Notes under the pieces: generated by a model
Database searches by the model: none
What the model saw: only the letters and a program-made list of their open reading frames with translations
Told to the model about the DNA's origin: nothing
Assembly (NCBI GenBank): GCA_947468785.1
Contig: CANIMS010000002.1
Span: 1-22,357, forward strand
DNA from: Betaproteobacteria bacterium
GTDB taxonomy: Bacteria; Pseudomonadota; Gammaproteobacteria; Burkholderiales; Burkholderiaceae
Length of the DNA: 22,357 bases
Direction: 5' to 3'
In this document: positions 13,478 through 21,511 of the stretch, one piece after another
How the letters are laid out: each line of letters begins with the position of its first letter
Numbering within the stretch: the first letter of the stretch is position 1
Position numbers and translations under genes: made by a program

Positions 13478-14497
13478 ATGACAACACATTCTATTTTTGC
13501 TAGAGCGTTGCTAGTTTGCGGTTTGCTGGCCAGCTTTTGTGCGCCAGCAATGGCCCAGTCTGAATACCCTAATAAGCCAGTAAAGATTATTGTTCCATTC
13601 CCGCCAGGGGGAACGACAGACATCATGGCGCGTATTTCGGCTGAGCAATTAACCAAGATTTTTAAACAAGCTTTTGTCATTGAAAATATCTCTGGAGGCG
13701 GAGGTGTTATTGGTGCAGAGAGAGGTGCAGCAGCTCCCGCTGATGGCTACACCTTAGTAATGACTGGCGTTGGGCAAAATGCTGTGGCACATGGCCTTGA
13801 TCCTAATTTGAAATACGATTCGTTAAAAGACTTTGCGCATATCTCTCTCATTGACTTTGGTCCTAATGTATTAGTTGTTCATCCGGACCGACCTTTTAAG
13901 ACCCTAAAGGATATTGTTGATTACGCGCGCGCTAATCCTGGTAAATTAGATTACGGATATACCTATGCTTCCTCCGGCCATATGGCGATGGAGCTACTCA
14001 GACAAGCAACCGCTACTTGCACAGATGCAAAGAAAAAACTCAATTGCAATCCATTGCCTTTAGTGGGCATTCCTTATCGTGGTGGAGGCCCACTCATTAA
14101 CGCTATTTTGGCAAATGAAATCCCATTGGAGTTTATTAATCAAGACGCAGCATTGCCATTTGTTCAAGCAGGAAAATTAAGACCTATTGCAGTAAGTAGC
14201 TTGCAGCGCAATCCCTTGTATCCTAATGTTCCTACGATTGCAGAGAGCGGTTATCCGGGATTTCAGGCACTTTCATGGGCCGGTATCAGTGCTCCCAAGG
14301 GAACGCCTAAACCCGTGCTGGATAAGTTAGAGGCGGCAATGGTTCAAGCTTTGCAGACCCCTGAAGTTCGACAGCGTCTAGAGTCGGTCGGTTTTGTGGT
14401 GCCCACCCCTGGTTCAGCAGCGTATGTCAGCTTTTTAAAGTCAGAGATTGATCAGTGGGTCTCCTTGATTAAGAAGTCGGGGATCAAGCCTGAATAG
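13478..14497 (+). CDS. Bug/TctC family substrate-binding protein with a cysteine-pair insertion
   Basis: A 339-residue exported binding protein, longer than the two other Bug proteins in the window. The signal peptide ends at APAMA (residue 26). Family marks are YPNKPVKIIVPFPPGGTTD, with the ligand-loop Asp48, then SGGGGVIGAERGA, LKYDSLKDFAHISL, IPYRGGGPLINAI and NVPTIAESGYPGF. Between the RQATAT helix and the PYRGGGP ligand loop there is an extra stretch CTDAKKKLNC; Cys181 and Cys190 are the only cysteines of the mature protein, so a periplasmic disulfide is likely. The ATG has AAGGA 7 bases upstream. It is a solitary gene ended by its own terminator and no TctA/TctB partner is near. The ligand is unknown; aromatic or other carboxylates are usual for the family. 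Confidence 0.93.
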   Translation: MTTHSIFARALLVCGLLASFCAPAMAQSEYPNKPVKIIVPFPPGGTTDIMARISAEQLTKIFKQAFVIENISGGGGVIGAERGAAAPADGYTLVMTGVGQNAVAHGLDPNLKYDSLKDFAHISLIDFGPNVLVVHPDRPFKTLKDIVDYARANPGKLDYGYTYASSGHMAMELLRQATATCTDAKKKLNCNPLPLVGIPYRGGGPLINAILANEIPLEFINQDAALPFVQAGKLRPIAVSSLQRNPLYPNVPTIAESGYPGFQALSWAGISAPKGTPKPVLDKLEAAMVQALQTPEVRQRLESVGFVVPTPGSAAYVSFLKSEIDQWVSLIKKSGIKPE

Positions 14498-14530
14498 TGG
14501 ATGCTTGAAGTAATTCAATAGCTAGATCGG

Positions 14531-14556
14531 AAAAAGCCACCTTCGGTGGTTTTTTC
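14531..14556 (+). terminator. Rho-independent terminator after the third Bug gene
   Basis: An 11-bp stem (14531-14541 with 14545-14555; core GCCACC/GGTGGT, one G-U pair) with a TTC loop, running into T residues. It starts 33 bases after the stop codon. Since the upstream arm is A-rich and the downstream arm T-rich it may also work on the other strand, but no minus-strand gene ends here. Confidence 0.88.
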
Positions 14557-14636
14557 TTAGCGCTTACTCAAGGTTTATAATGCTCTAAGCAATTGAATTA
14601 AAAGAGATTATTCTCTAAAAATCCATTCTGCTTGGT

Positions 14637-14665
14637 TTGACAGTCCCAGTAGGGTCTTGGACAAT
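14637..14665 (+). promoter_or_regulatory. Sigma-70 promoter of the ccm operon
   Basis: A consensus -35 TTGACA (14637-14642) and a -10 GACAAT (14660-14665, 4 of 6) with exactly 17 bases between. It would start transcription near 14672, giving a leader of about 29 bases before the ccmA ATG. It lies downstream of the terminator at 14531-14556, so the ccm operon has its own promoter. Confidence 0.65.
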
Positions 14666-14672
14666 GCCAAGA
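14655..14672. promoter_or_regulatory. Inverted repeat over the ccm -10 box, possible operator
   Basis: TCTTGG and CCAAGA, separated by 6 bases, flank the -10 hexamer region. A 6-2-6-like dyad exactly over the -10 is a usual place for a repressor, but the arms are short and could be chance. No regulator gene is in the window. Confidence 0.3.
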
Positions 14673-14674
14673 GT

Positions 14675-14689
14675 GGTTTGATTCAAGCC
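14675..14689 (+). ncRNA. Small hairpin in the predicted ccmA leader
   Basis: GGTTTG ATT CAAGCC can form a 6-bp stem (one G-U) with a 3-base loop, 11 bases before the ccmA ATG and just after the predicted transcription start. No Shine-Dalgarno sequence is visible between it and the ATG, so it may affect translation or stability. This is not evidence for a separate RNA gene; only the fold is seen. Confidence 0.2.
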
Positions 14690-14700
14690 TACGACCTTTC

Positions 14701-15348
14701 ATGACAACCACTATTTCTGCAACCTCCAGCCAGTCTAATGATGTGCTCCAAGCGCTAGCACTGACCTGTGTGCGTGGTGAGCGAGAGTTATTTAATCAGC
14801 TAGATCTAGAAGTAAAGTCAGGCGAGTGCTTGCATGTGCGCGGTGCAAATGGCGTGGGTAAAACCAGCTTATTGCGACTCCTAACCGGTTTATCTAAGCC
14901 TGAGTCTGGGGATGTCTTGTGGAACCATCATTCCATTCAAGAGGATTCTAAACAGTATCACCGCGAACTTTTATTTCTAGGTCATCGCGATGCCTTGAAA
15001 GAAGACCTCACTGCATTAGAGAATTTAGAAATGTATGCGGCCTTAGACGGCATTTCAATTACATCGGAGCAGGCCCTAGCTTCTTTATGGCGATTTGGTC
15101 TGCGCGGGCGTGAAGAGCTGCCAGTGCATTATTTATCTGCCGGTCAAAAGCGCCGTGTATTGATGGCACGCATGGCAATACGACAAGCCAAATTATGGAT
15201 TTTGGATGAACCCTTTAATGCTCTTGATGTTGATGCAGTACAAGCATTACAAAATTTGATTGCTGAGCATCTTCAACTTGGTGGTTTAGTTGTTTTCACG
15301 AGTCATCAAGAAATTGTGCTTCCACAGATGAGGGTGTTAGAGCTATGA
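14701..15348 (+). CDS. ccmA: CcmA, heme exporter ATP-binding subunit
   Basis: The 215-residue ABC ATPase of the CcmAB(CD) complex, which releases holo-CcmE from CcmC during cytochrome c maturation, on the cytoplasmic side of the membrane. The CcmA-typical LTCVRGERELFNQLDLEV opening is followed by Walker A GANGVGKTS (48-56), the LSAGQKRR signature (145-152), Walker B LWILDEP (165-171) and the switch His in FTSHQE (His202). The short, single-domain size is that of CcmA. The ATG at 14701 lacks a visible ribosome binding site; a GTG at about residue 15 is closer to the usual CcmA N-terminus, so the first 14 residues are uncertain. First gene of the nine-gene ccm operon. Confidence 0.96.
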   Translation: MTTTISATSSQSNDVLQALALTCVRGERELFNQLDLEVKSGECLHVRGANGVGKTSLLRLLTGLSKPESGDVLWNHHSIQEDSKQYHRELLFLGHRDALKEDLTALENLEMYAALDGISITSEQALASLWRFGLRGREELPVHYLSAGQKRRVLMARMAIRQAKLWILDEPFNALDVDAVQALQNLIAEHLQLGGLVVFTSHQEIVLPQMRVLEL

Positions 15349-16010
15349 ATGCTTTTATCACCATCATTCATCGAGATTTACTCTTGGTGATGCGCCGCAA
15401 AAGTGAAGTGCTCACTGCACTCTTTTTCTTCGTGGTGGTCACTAGCCTTTTCCCCCTTGGAATCGGAGCTGATGCAGCCTTACTTCGAAAGATTGCCCCT
15501 GGCGTTCTTTGGGTGGCGGCACTACTTTCTACCTTATTGGGCTTGCAGAGAATGTTTGCTGCGGACTATACGGATGGTGCCTTGGAGCAACTCATTTTGA
15601 CCCCACAGTCTTTAGTGCTTTTAGTCTCCGGAAAAGTTGCAGCGCACTGGTTGGTGAGTGGTTTGCCACTAGTAATATTGGCCCCCATTATTGGTATTCA
15701 GTTCGATTTGGATGCCAGTTCCTTGTATGTATTAATGGCTAGCTTACTACTCGGTACCCCAGTACTGTCCTTGCTGGGCTCGATAGGAGCCGCCTTGACC
15801 CTAGGAGTTCGGGGTGGCAGTGTACTCATGAGTTTATTGATTCTGCCGCTCTACATACCAGTTCTGATTTTTGGAGCTGGGGCCGTTTATGCCAATAGTG
15901 TGGGCTTAGATATTACGGGTCATTTTTCACTGCTGGGCGCCTTATTGATTTTGGCTTTAGCATTTGTACCTTGGGTAAGCGCTGCTGCCCTCAAGATTGC
16001 GATTGAATGA
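15345..16010 (+). CDS. ccmB: CcmB, heme exporter membrane subunit
   Basis: A 221-residue integral membrane protein with about six hydrophobic segments, the permease-like partner of CcmA. The start IIHRDLLLVMRRKSEVLTALFFFVVVTSLFPLGIG is the family hallmark, followed by IAPGVLWVAALLSTLLGLQRMF and DYTDGALEQLILTPQSL, a cytoplasmic loop conserved in CcmB. GTPVLSLLGSIGAALTLGVRGGSVL and LLILPLYIPVLIFGAGA are later membrane segments. The ATG overlaps the ccmA stop by 4 bases (ATGA). With CcmA it uses ATP hydrolysis to free heme-loaded CcmE. Length and motifs are normal. Confidence 0.96.
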   Translation: MNAFITIIHRDLLLVMRRKSEVLTALFFFVVVTSLFPLGIGADAALLRKIAPGVLWVAALLSTLLGLQRMFAADYTDGALEQLILTPQSLVLLVSGKVAAHWLVSGLPLVILAPIIGIQFDLDASSLYVLMASLLLGTPVLSLLGSIGAALTLGVRGGSVLMSLLILPLYIPVLIFGAGAVYANSVGLDITGHFSLLGALLILALAFVPWVSAAALKIAIE

Positions 16011-16783
16011 GTAAGGTGAATAATTTCTCGACGACCAATAGTCACTGGATTAATTGGTTTAAGTGGTCCAGCCCAAGTACCTTTTATCCGGTAGCGGGCA
16101 AACTCATTCCTATTTTTTGGGGGCTTACAGCCATCTTTGGAATTGCTGGCTTATGGGTCAGTTTCTTTGTAGCGCCAGTTGATGCAGTTCAAGGCCAAGG
16201 CTATCGCATTATTTTTGTTCATGTACCGGTATCTTGGATGTCCATGTTGATCTATTTAGTCATGGCAGCATGGGCTGGTATCGGCTTGATCTTTAATACC
16301 CGGCTATCTTCTATGATGGCGCAAGCGCTAGCACCGATTGGTGCATGGATGGCTTTTCTATCTTTATGGACTGGCGCATTTTGGGGTAAGCCAATGTGGG
16401 GCACTTGGTGGGTTTGGGATGCTCGCCTCACTTCAGAATTGATTTTGCTATTCCTCTATTTGGGATTTATTGCATTACAAGCATCGATTGAAAATCCTCG
16501 AAGAGCAGATAAAGCAGGGGCGATATTGGCTCTAGTGGGCGCCGTCAATGTGCCGATTATTTATTTCTCGGTGAAGTGGTGGAATACCTTGCATCAGGGT
16601 GCTTCCGTTTCATTAACCAAGGCACCTGCAATGGCTCAAACTATGCTGTGGGGCATGCTGTTAATGGTCTTGTGTTTTTGGATGTACACCATTGCAGTGA
16701 GTTTAATGCGTGTGAGAACCCTTATTCTTGAGCGCGAGGCTCATAGTGACTGGGTGAGACAATTGAACGAGGTCAAGCAGTAA
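16007..16783 (+). CDS. ccmC: CcmC, heme handling/delivery membrane protein
   Basis: A 258-residue membrane protein with six predicted transmembrane segments. It presents heme to CcmE at the periplasmic face. The WWD signature WGTWWVWDARLTSE (131-144) lies in a periplasmic loop, and candidate axial His ligands are His72 (in IIFVHVPVSWMS) and His196 (in WWNTLHQG). The N-terminal about 30 residues are a hydrophilic extension with several Trp that is a little longer than in many CcmC proteins. The start overlaps the ccmB stop by 4 bases. All key elements are in place. Confidence 0.97.
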   Translation: MSKVNNFSTTNSHWINWFKWSSPSTFYPVAGKLIPIFWGLTAIFGIAGLWVSFFVAPVDAVQGQGYRIIFVHVPVSWMSMLIYLVMAAWAGIGLIFNTRLSSMMAQALAPIGAWMAFLSLWTGAFWGKPMWGTWWVWDARLTSELILLFLYLGFIALQASIENPRRADKAGAILALVGAVNVPIIYFSVKWWNTLHQGASVSLTKAPAMAQTMLWGMLLMVLCFWMYTIAVSLMRVRTLILEREAHSDWVRQLNEVKQ

Positions 16784-16971
16784 TGTGGAATAGTCCTTCA
16801 GAATTTTTTGCCATGGGCGGTTATGCACTCTATGTGTGGAGTAGTTTTGGCGCCTGTGCTGTAGTCTTGCTGCTTGAGCCCTTCGTGATACGGAGGCGTC
16901 ATAAAGCAGTAATCCGTAGATTAAAGCAGCAAGTATTAGCAGAGCGTTTTGATAAAGAGAGTCGTGAGTGA
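16783..16971 (+). CDS. ccmD: CcmD, small heme exporter membrane protein
   Basis: A 62-residue protein with one transmembrane helix (about 10-32, [20 protein letters not shown] region) after the typical [16 protein letters not shown] opening, and a basic cytoplasmic tail [14 protein letters not shown]. This is the usual CcmD layout. It stabilises CcmE in the CcmABCD complex. The ATG shares one base with the ccmC stop (TAATG). It is easy to miss because of its size, but the position between ccmC and ccmE and the motif make it secure. Confidence 0.94.
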   Translation: MWNSPSEFFAMGGYALYVWSSFGACAVVLLLEPFVIRRRHKAVIRRLKQQVLAERFDKESRE

Positions 16972-17402
16972 AGCCTAGACATAAGCGAGCATTATTAATC
17001 GTAGCCGCCTTAGTAGTGATTGGCGTAGCTGCGCTCTTGATTTTGAATGCGCTCAATAGCAATATCGCTTTGTATGTCACACCAAGTGATGTAGCTGCAG
17101 GAAAATCCCCCCAAGGACAAGCCTTCCGAATTGGTGGAATGGTAAAAGAAGGCTCAGTGAAACGCGATGGCTTGACGGTAAACTTTGTTATTACGGATTT
17201 AGCAAAAGATATTCCAGTTGCTTACACTGGAATTCTTCCAGATTTATTCAAAGAAGGTAAGGGCGCTGTGATTCAAGGGCGACTGAATCCTAGCGGTCAA
17301 TTTATTGCGAGTGAAGTTCTTGCTAAGCATGATGAGAATTACATGCCTCCAGAAGCGAAGCATGCTTTAGAGCAGGCACAGAAAAATGGAAGTGCTAAAT
17401 GA
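16968..17402 (+). CDS. ccmE: CcmE, periplasmic heme chaperone
   Basis: A 144-residue protein with an N-terminal membrane anchor (residues 9-28) and a periplasmic beta-barrel. The covalent heme-binding site is [12 protein letters not shown], with His121 as attachment residue and Tyr125 as axial ligand. Earlier marks are [21 protein letters not shown] and [21 protein letters not shown]. This is the His-type CcmE, not the Cys variant. The GTG start overlaps the ccmD stop by 4 bases (GTGA); the PRHKR basic run directly precedes the anchor, which fits a cytoplasmic N-terminus. It takes heme from CcmC and delivers it to the CcmF/H lyase. Confidence 0.97.
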   Translation: MKPRHKRALLIVAALVVIGVAALLILNALNSNIALYVTPSDVAAGKSPQGQAFRIGGMVKEGSVKRDGLTVNFVITDLAKDIPVAYTGILPDLFKEGKGAVIQGRLNPSGQFIASEVLAKHDENYMPPEAKHALEQAQKNGSAK

Positions 17403-19318
17403 TTCCTGAGTTTGGGCACTACGCACTCATTCTGGCTCTCTGCATTGCAGTCATTCAGGGAGTTTTACCCCTCGTTGGCGCCCATCAAGGTCGTCGTGAA
17501 TGGTTGATGTTGGCAAGGCCAGCAGCTCAAACAGTTTTCCTATTACTAGCGATTGCTTTTGTGACTTTGGCATGGAGTTTTTATGTCAATGACTTTTCAG
17601 TGCTGTATGTAGTAGAGCATTCCAACTCTCAGCAACCGGTGATGTATCGCTTAGGGGCAGTTTGGGGAGGTCATGAGGGCTCACTATTACTTTGGGTATT
17701 TTTATTAAGTACCTGGACGATTTTGGTTGCTCAGCTTTCAAAAGCGCTCGATGAATTCATGGTTGCCAGGGTTATCGGAGTATTGGGTTTAGTCACTAGT
17801 GGTTTGCTGTTATTTGTGATTGCCACTTCTAATCCATTTACAAGATTATTACCAGCCGCTCAGGATGGCAGATCTTTAAATCCTTTATTGCAGGATCCAG
17901 GCTTGGTATTTCATCCGCCGATGTTGTATATGGGATATGTTGGATTTTCTGTGGCTTTTGCTTTTGCAATCGCTTCCTTATTGTCTGGTCGTTTAGATGC
18001 AGCATGGGCGCGTTGGTCACGGCCCTGGACAACCGCTGCATGGATCTTTTTAACTCTCGGTATCGCTCTAGGCTCTTGGTGGGCTTATTACGAATTAGGT
18101 TGGGGAGGGTGGTGGTTTTGGGACCCCGTAGAAAATGCCTCATTTATCCCGTGGTTAGTGGGTACAGCGCTTTTACATTCTTTGGCTGTTACGGAGAAGC
18201 GTGGTGGCTTTAAAAGTTGGACGGTATTGCTCGCGATTACCGCTTTCTCTCTATCGCTTTTAGGTACTTTTTTGGTTCGCTCTGGAGTGCTTACTTCAGT
18301 GCATGCTTTTGCTACCGATCCAAAGCGCGGTGTTTTTATCTTGATTTTTCTATGCTTGGTGGTTGGTTCGTCTTTGGCGCTATATGCATGGCGCGCACCA
18401 AAGAGCACAATGGGCGGAAAATTTAGTTTGAGCTCACGTGAGACATTGATATTGCTTGGCAATGTATTTTTAGTAGTTTCAGCAGGCTCAGTACTACTAG
18501 GAACTTTATATCCCCTATTAATCGATGCACTTCATTTAGGGAAGATTTCAGTAGGACCCCCTTACTTTAATAGCGTCTTCGTACCGATCATGGTGCCATT
18601 GCTAGTCTTGATGGGAATAGGTCCATGGGCTAGCTGGAAAAATACTGATCTCCTCACTGTGCTTAAGCGCCTCTGGCTTGCTGGTTTGGTGGCCATTATT
18701 GCTGGCATCTCTATTCCTTTGATCATGGGTGAGTTCACCTGGCTGGCCAGTATCGGTTTTGTATTGGCATTTTGGGTGATTGCTTCTGGGTGCTTGCAGA
18801 TTGTTCGGCAGGCCAAGGCAGGTAAGCCAACCCGTTCTTTTATTGGTATGCAATTCGCGCACCTTGGTATTGCTGTATTTGTAATTGGCGTAACCATGGT
18901 AGGTGCCTACCAAGAAGAAAAAGATGTGCGGATGTTGCCCGGTGAAACAGTCTCTGTTGGCGGCTATCAAATCCAGCTGCAAGGGGTTAATGCAGTTCCC
19001 GGCCCCAATTACAATGCGATGCGCGGCACTTTCTTACTTAGTAAAGATGGTTCTAGCCAGACAACTCTTTATCCTGAAAAACGGAGTTACTTCACCTCTA
19101 CGATGCCCATGACTGAGGCTGCAATCGATGTTGGTCTAACACGTGATATTTATGTGTCCTTAGGTGAAGAGCTTGGTGATCAATCATGGGCAGTGCGTGT
19201 TTACTACAAGCCCTTTGTTGATTGGATTTGGGGTGGATGCTTACTCATGGCTTTAGGTGGAGCATTGGCAATCTCTGATAAGCGCTATCGCATGAAGTTA
19301 AAAGGGAAAGCTGCATGA
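17399..19318 (+). CDS. ccmF: CcmF, cytochrome c-heme lyase subunit
   Basis: A 639-residue polytopic membrane protein with many transmembrane segments. The WWD domain is at [18 protein letters not shown] (235-252), and nearby conserved elements are [10 protein letters not shown] (90-99), [19 protein letters not shown] (His172 region), [13 protein letters not shown] and [19 protein letters not shown]. These support both heme-handling His residues and the integral heme b site of CcmF. The C-terminal periplasmic domain (about 495-610) contains [11 protein letters not shown] and YPEKRSYF, and is followed by a last membrane helix. Size is normal. The ATG overlaps the ccmE stop by 4 bases. Together with CcmH (and CcmI) it attaches heme to apocytochrome CxxCH motifs. 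Confidence 0.98.
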   Translation: MIPEFGHYALILALCIAVIQGVLPLVGAHQGRREWLMLARPAAQTVFLLLAIAFVTLAWSFYVNDFSVLYVVEHSNSQQPVMYRLGAVWGGHEGSLLLWVFLLSTWTILVAQLSKALDEFMVARVIGVLGLVTSGLLLFVIATSNPFTRLLPAAQDGRSLNPLLQDPGLVFHPPMLYMGYVGFSVAFAFAIASLLSGRLDAAWARWSRPWTTAAWIFLTLGIALGSWWAYYELGWGGWWFWDPVENASFIPWLVGTALLHSLAVTEKRGGFKSWTVLLAITAFSLSLLGTFLVRSGVLTSVHAFATDPKRGVFILIFLCLVVGSSLALYAWRAPKSTMGGKFSLSSRETLILLGNVFLVVSAGSVLLGTLYPLLIDALHLGKISVGPPYFNSVFVPIMVPLLVLMGIGPWASWKNTDLLTVLKRLWLAGLVAIIAGISIPLIMGEFTWLASIGFVLAFWVIASGCLQIVRQAKAGKPTRSFIGMQFAHLGIAVFVIGVTMVGAYQEEKDVRMLPGETVSVGGYQIQLQGVNAVPGPNYNAMRGTFLLSKDGSSQTTLYPEKRSYFTSTMPMTEAAIDVGLTRDIYVSLGEELGDQSWAVRVYYKPFVDWIWGGCLLMALGGALAISDKRYRMKLKGKAA

Positions 19319-19845
19319 AGACCAAGTTTCTGATTCCCTTGGTGATCTTTGTGGTGTTAGTGGGGTTTCTCGCAATCGGCTTGAATCGCGATCCAAGTGA
19401 AGTGCCATCCCCTTTAATTAATAAGGCGGCACCTGCATTTGAGATCCCTCAGCTAGAACAAAGCAATAAGATGTTTTCACCAGCCAGCATGAAGGGCCAG
19501 GTTTGGATTCTGAATGTTTGGGCTTCATGGTGTGTGGCTTGTCGTGAAGAACATCCAGTGCTCGTAGAGTTAGCCAAGTCCCAAGTTGCTCCTGTGATTG
19601 GTCTAGATTACAAAGACAAACGTGAGGATGCTTTGACGATGTTGTCTAGGCAAGGCAATCCATATCTTCTGTCAGCTTTTGATGCAAATGGCCGCGTTGG
19701 AATTGACTATGGCGTTTATGGCGTTCCAGAAACGTATGTGATCGATCAGGCTGGAATTATTCGTTTCAAGCACATTGGCCCCATTACGACTCAGGTGTTG
19801 AATCAGAAGATTTACCCCTTGATCAGCGAGCTCAAGAAATCATGA
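19315..19845 (+). CDS. ccmG: CcmG/DsbE, membrane-anchored thiol:disulfide reductase
   Basis: A 176-residue thioredoxin-like protein. The N-terminal anchor (LIPLVIFVVLVGFLAIGL, 6-23) places the domain in the periplasm. The active site is WASWCVACREEHP with Cys73 and Cys76 (the more common version is WCPxC; here the dipeptide is Val-Ala). The cis-Pro loop is GVYGVPETYVID. It reduces the apocytochrome c or CcmH disulfide before heme attachment, using electrons from DsbD/CcdA, which is not encoded here. The start overlaps the ccmF stop by 4 bases. The GVYGVPETY loop distinguishes CcmG from general thioredoxins. Confidence 0.97.
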   Translation: MKTKFLIPLVIFVVLVGFLAIGLNRDPSEVPSPLINKAAPAFEIPQLEQSNKMFSPASMKGQVWILNVWASWCVACREEHPVLVELAKSQVAPVIGLDYKDKREDALTMLSRQGNPYLLSAFDANGRVGIDYGVYGVPETYVIDQAGIIRFKHIGPITTQVLNQKIYPLISELKKS

Positions 19846-20318
19846 AGTCCCTATTCTTGCTCTTAGCAACTATGCTTTGCTTTAGCTCATCTTTTGCTAA
19901 GGATGCGACACCACTTGCTGCAGATCCTGTACTAGAGCAACGTTTAATCAGTATCTCTGAAGAGATGCGTTGCTTAGTTTGTCAGAATGAATCCTTAGCG
20001 GGTTCTCGTTCAGATTTAGCCAATGACCTTCGCAGAGAAATTCGGACTCTGATTCAAGAGGGTAAAAGCGACGATCAAATCCGAACCTTTATGGTTGAGC
20101 GTTACGGTGATTTTGTGCTCTACCGTCCACCTGTTAAGCCTATTACTTGGTTGTTATGGATTGGGCCTTTTGTCATTCTGCTGATCGGTATCGTGGGCCT
20201 ATTGAATTACCTTCGTCGCAGAAATCAAAGCATACCTAGCACGACATTATCGCAAACAGATAATGCAAAGATTGATGCCTTGCTCAATCAAGATAGAAGA
20301 GATAGGCGCAATGACTAA
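19842..20318 (+). CDS. ccmH: CcmH, cytochrome c maturation thiol protein
   Basis: A 158-residue protein with an N-terminal signal peptide (residues 1-19, ending at SFAK), a small helical domain with the redox motif RCLVCQNESLAGSRSDLA (Cys44 and Cys47), the conserved MVERYGDFVLYRPP segment, and a transmembrane anchor WLLWIGPFVILLIGIVGLL (about 103-121) followed by a basic cytoplasmic tail. This is the CcmH N-terminal-domain type (Ccl2); the TPR part is a separate gene, ccmI, next door. It works with CcmG and CcmF in heme ligation. The start overlaps ccmG by 4 bases and the end overlaps ccmI by 8. Confidence 0.97.
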   Translation: MKSLFLLLATMLCFSSSFAKDATPLAADPVLEQRLISISEEMRCLVCQNESLAGSRSDLANDLRREIRTLIQEGKSDDQIRTFMVERYGDFVLYRPPVKPITWLLWIGPFVILLIGIVGLLNYLRRRNQSIPSTTLSQTDNAKIDALLNQDRRDRRND

Positions 20319-21501
20319 TTTTTTCATCCCAGCATTTTTATTATTAGTACTCGTACTCTTATTGCTATTACGACCATTTTTATTTCCCACAAAGGTGCAA
20401 GCTACCTCTCGTCGTCAGATGAATGCAGCGATTTATCGTGAGGAGTTGGATAAATTAGAAGCCGAGCGTACCGCAGGCGTGATCACCTCAGAAGATTATG
20501 AAATTGCCCATGCCGAGATGCGTCAACGACTTTTTCAGGATACGCATGAAGAGGATGATCACGCTACTTTAGGTTCAACTAAAAAAACGGCGATTGGTAT
20601 CTGTATTTTTATCGTACTGATCTCCTCTGGCCTGTATTTTTCTTTTGGCGATGTGTATCGCGTTTCTCAAAAAAATTCTGAGACTCCTATGAGTCAAGAG
20701 GGTGTTGAGAAAATGGTGGCGGAGTTTGCAAGCAAGATGGAGAAGGATCCCGGCAACCTTCAGGGCTGGGCAATGCTGGCGCGCTCATATCGAATTTTGG
20801 GGCGCAATGAAGATGCTGCGAAGGCATATGCGCGAGCAGGCAGTTTTGTGGATTCGGATCCACAGTTGCTAGCGGATTATGCCGATACCTTGGCCGCTAA
20901 TGCTAATGGTAGTTTTGTTGGCAAGCCTTTAAGTCTGATTAATCAGGCCTTGAAATTAGACCCAAATAATTTGATGGCACTTTGGTTATCTGGCACTGCT
21001 GCATTTAATGCGAATAACTATCGTTCTGCAGCGCAAACTTGGGAAAAGCTGGCTTCACAATTGCCACCTAACTCTGAGGAGCTCAAGATGATAGAGGGGT
21101 CGATTGCGGAAGCACGCTCTAAGGGTGGCTTATCATCAAAGGCTCCAACCGTTTCTTCTGCTAAGGGGATTAGTGGTCAGATTGAGTTGACAGCTGATAT
21201 CAAATCAAAAGTGAAGCCAAGTGATACGGTGATGGTGATTGCTCGTCAAGTGGGTGAGCGCATGCCGGTTGCAGTATTCAAGGCTCCAGTAGCTCAATTT
21301 CCGATGAATTTTGTTCTAAACGATGCTTTGGCAATGAATCCAAATGCACCTTTATCAAAGCTGACCGAAGTTTCTATTGAGGTCAGAATTTCGAGGTTGG
21401 GAATGGCTAAACCGGAATCTGGCGACTTGATTTCCTCTACCAAAACTATCAAGGTCGGATCAGAAAATATCCGTCTCTTGGTAGACCAAGTGCGCCAATA
21501 A
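20311..21501 (+). CDS. ccmI: CcmI, TPR-containing apocytochrome c chaperone
   Basis: About 396 residues from the ATG at 20311, which directly precedes the first membrane helix (FFIPAFLLLVLVLLLLL). A start at an earlier in-frame ATG inside ccmH (20263) would put 16 odd residues before the helix and is rejected. Between the first and second (about 90-110) membrane segments is a cytoplasmic loop with NAAIYREELDKLEAERTAGVITSEDYE, typical of CcmI. The periplasmic part has tetratricopeptide repeats (GWAMLARSYRILGRNEDAAKAYARA and following) and a beta-rich C-terminal domain. It binds the C-terminal helix of apocytochromes c. Last gene of the operon; 10 bases separate it from the convergent reductase gene. 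Confidence 0.96.
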   Translation: MTNFFIPAFLLLVLVLLLLLRPFLFPTKVQATSRRQMNAAIYREELDKLEAERTAGVITSEDYEIAHAEMRQRLFQDTHEEDDHATLGSTKKTAIGICIFIVLISSGLYFSFGDVYRVSQKNSETPMSQEGVEKMVAEFASKMEKDPGNLQGWAMLARSYRILGRNEDAAKAYARAGSFVDSDPQLLADYADTLAANANGSFVGKPLSLINQALKLDPNNLMALWLSGTAAFNANNYRSAAQTWEKLASQLPPNSEELKMIEGSIAEARSKGGLSSKAPTVSSAKGISGQIELTADIKSKVKPSDTVMVIARQVGERMPVAVFKAPVAQFPMNFVLNDALAMNPNAPLSKLTEVSIEVRISRLGMAKPESGDLISSTKTIKVGSENIRLLVDQVRQ

Positions 21502-21511
21502 CTCTCGTTTC

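Noticed and set aside
14675..14689. tRNA T-arm-like sequence (GGTTTGATTCAAGCC)
   Set aside because: No acceptor, D or anticodon stems can be found around it at tRNA spacing; it is kept only as a leader hairpin.
17838..18982. Several 100-126-codon minus-strand open frames inside ccmF
   Set aside because: They are shadows of the hydrophobic ccmF coding sequence on the other strand, with no recognisable domains.
20263..20310. Upstream ATG for ccmI inside ccmH
   Set aside because: It would add 16 residues unlike any CcmI start ahead of the first membrane helix; the ATG at 20311 fits the family.
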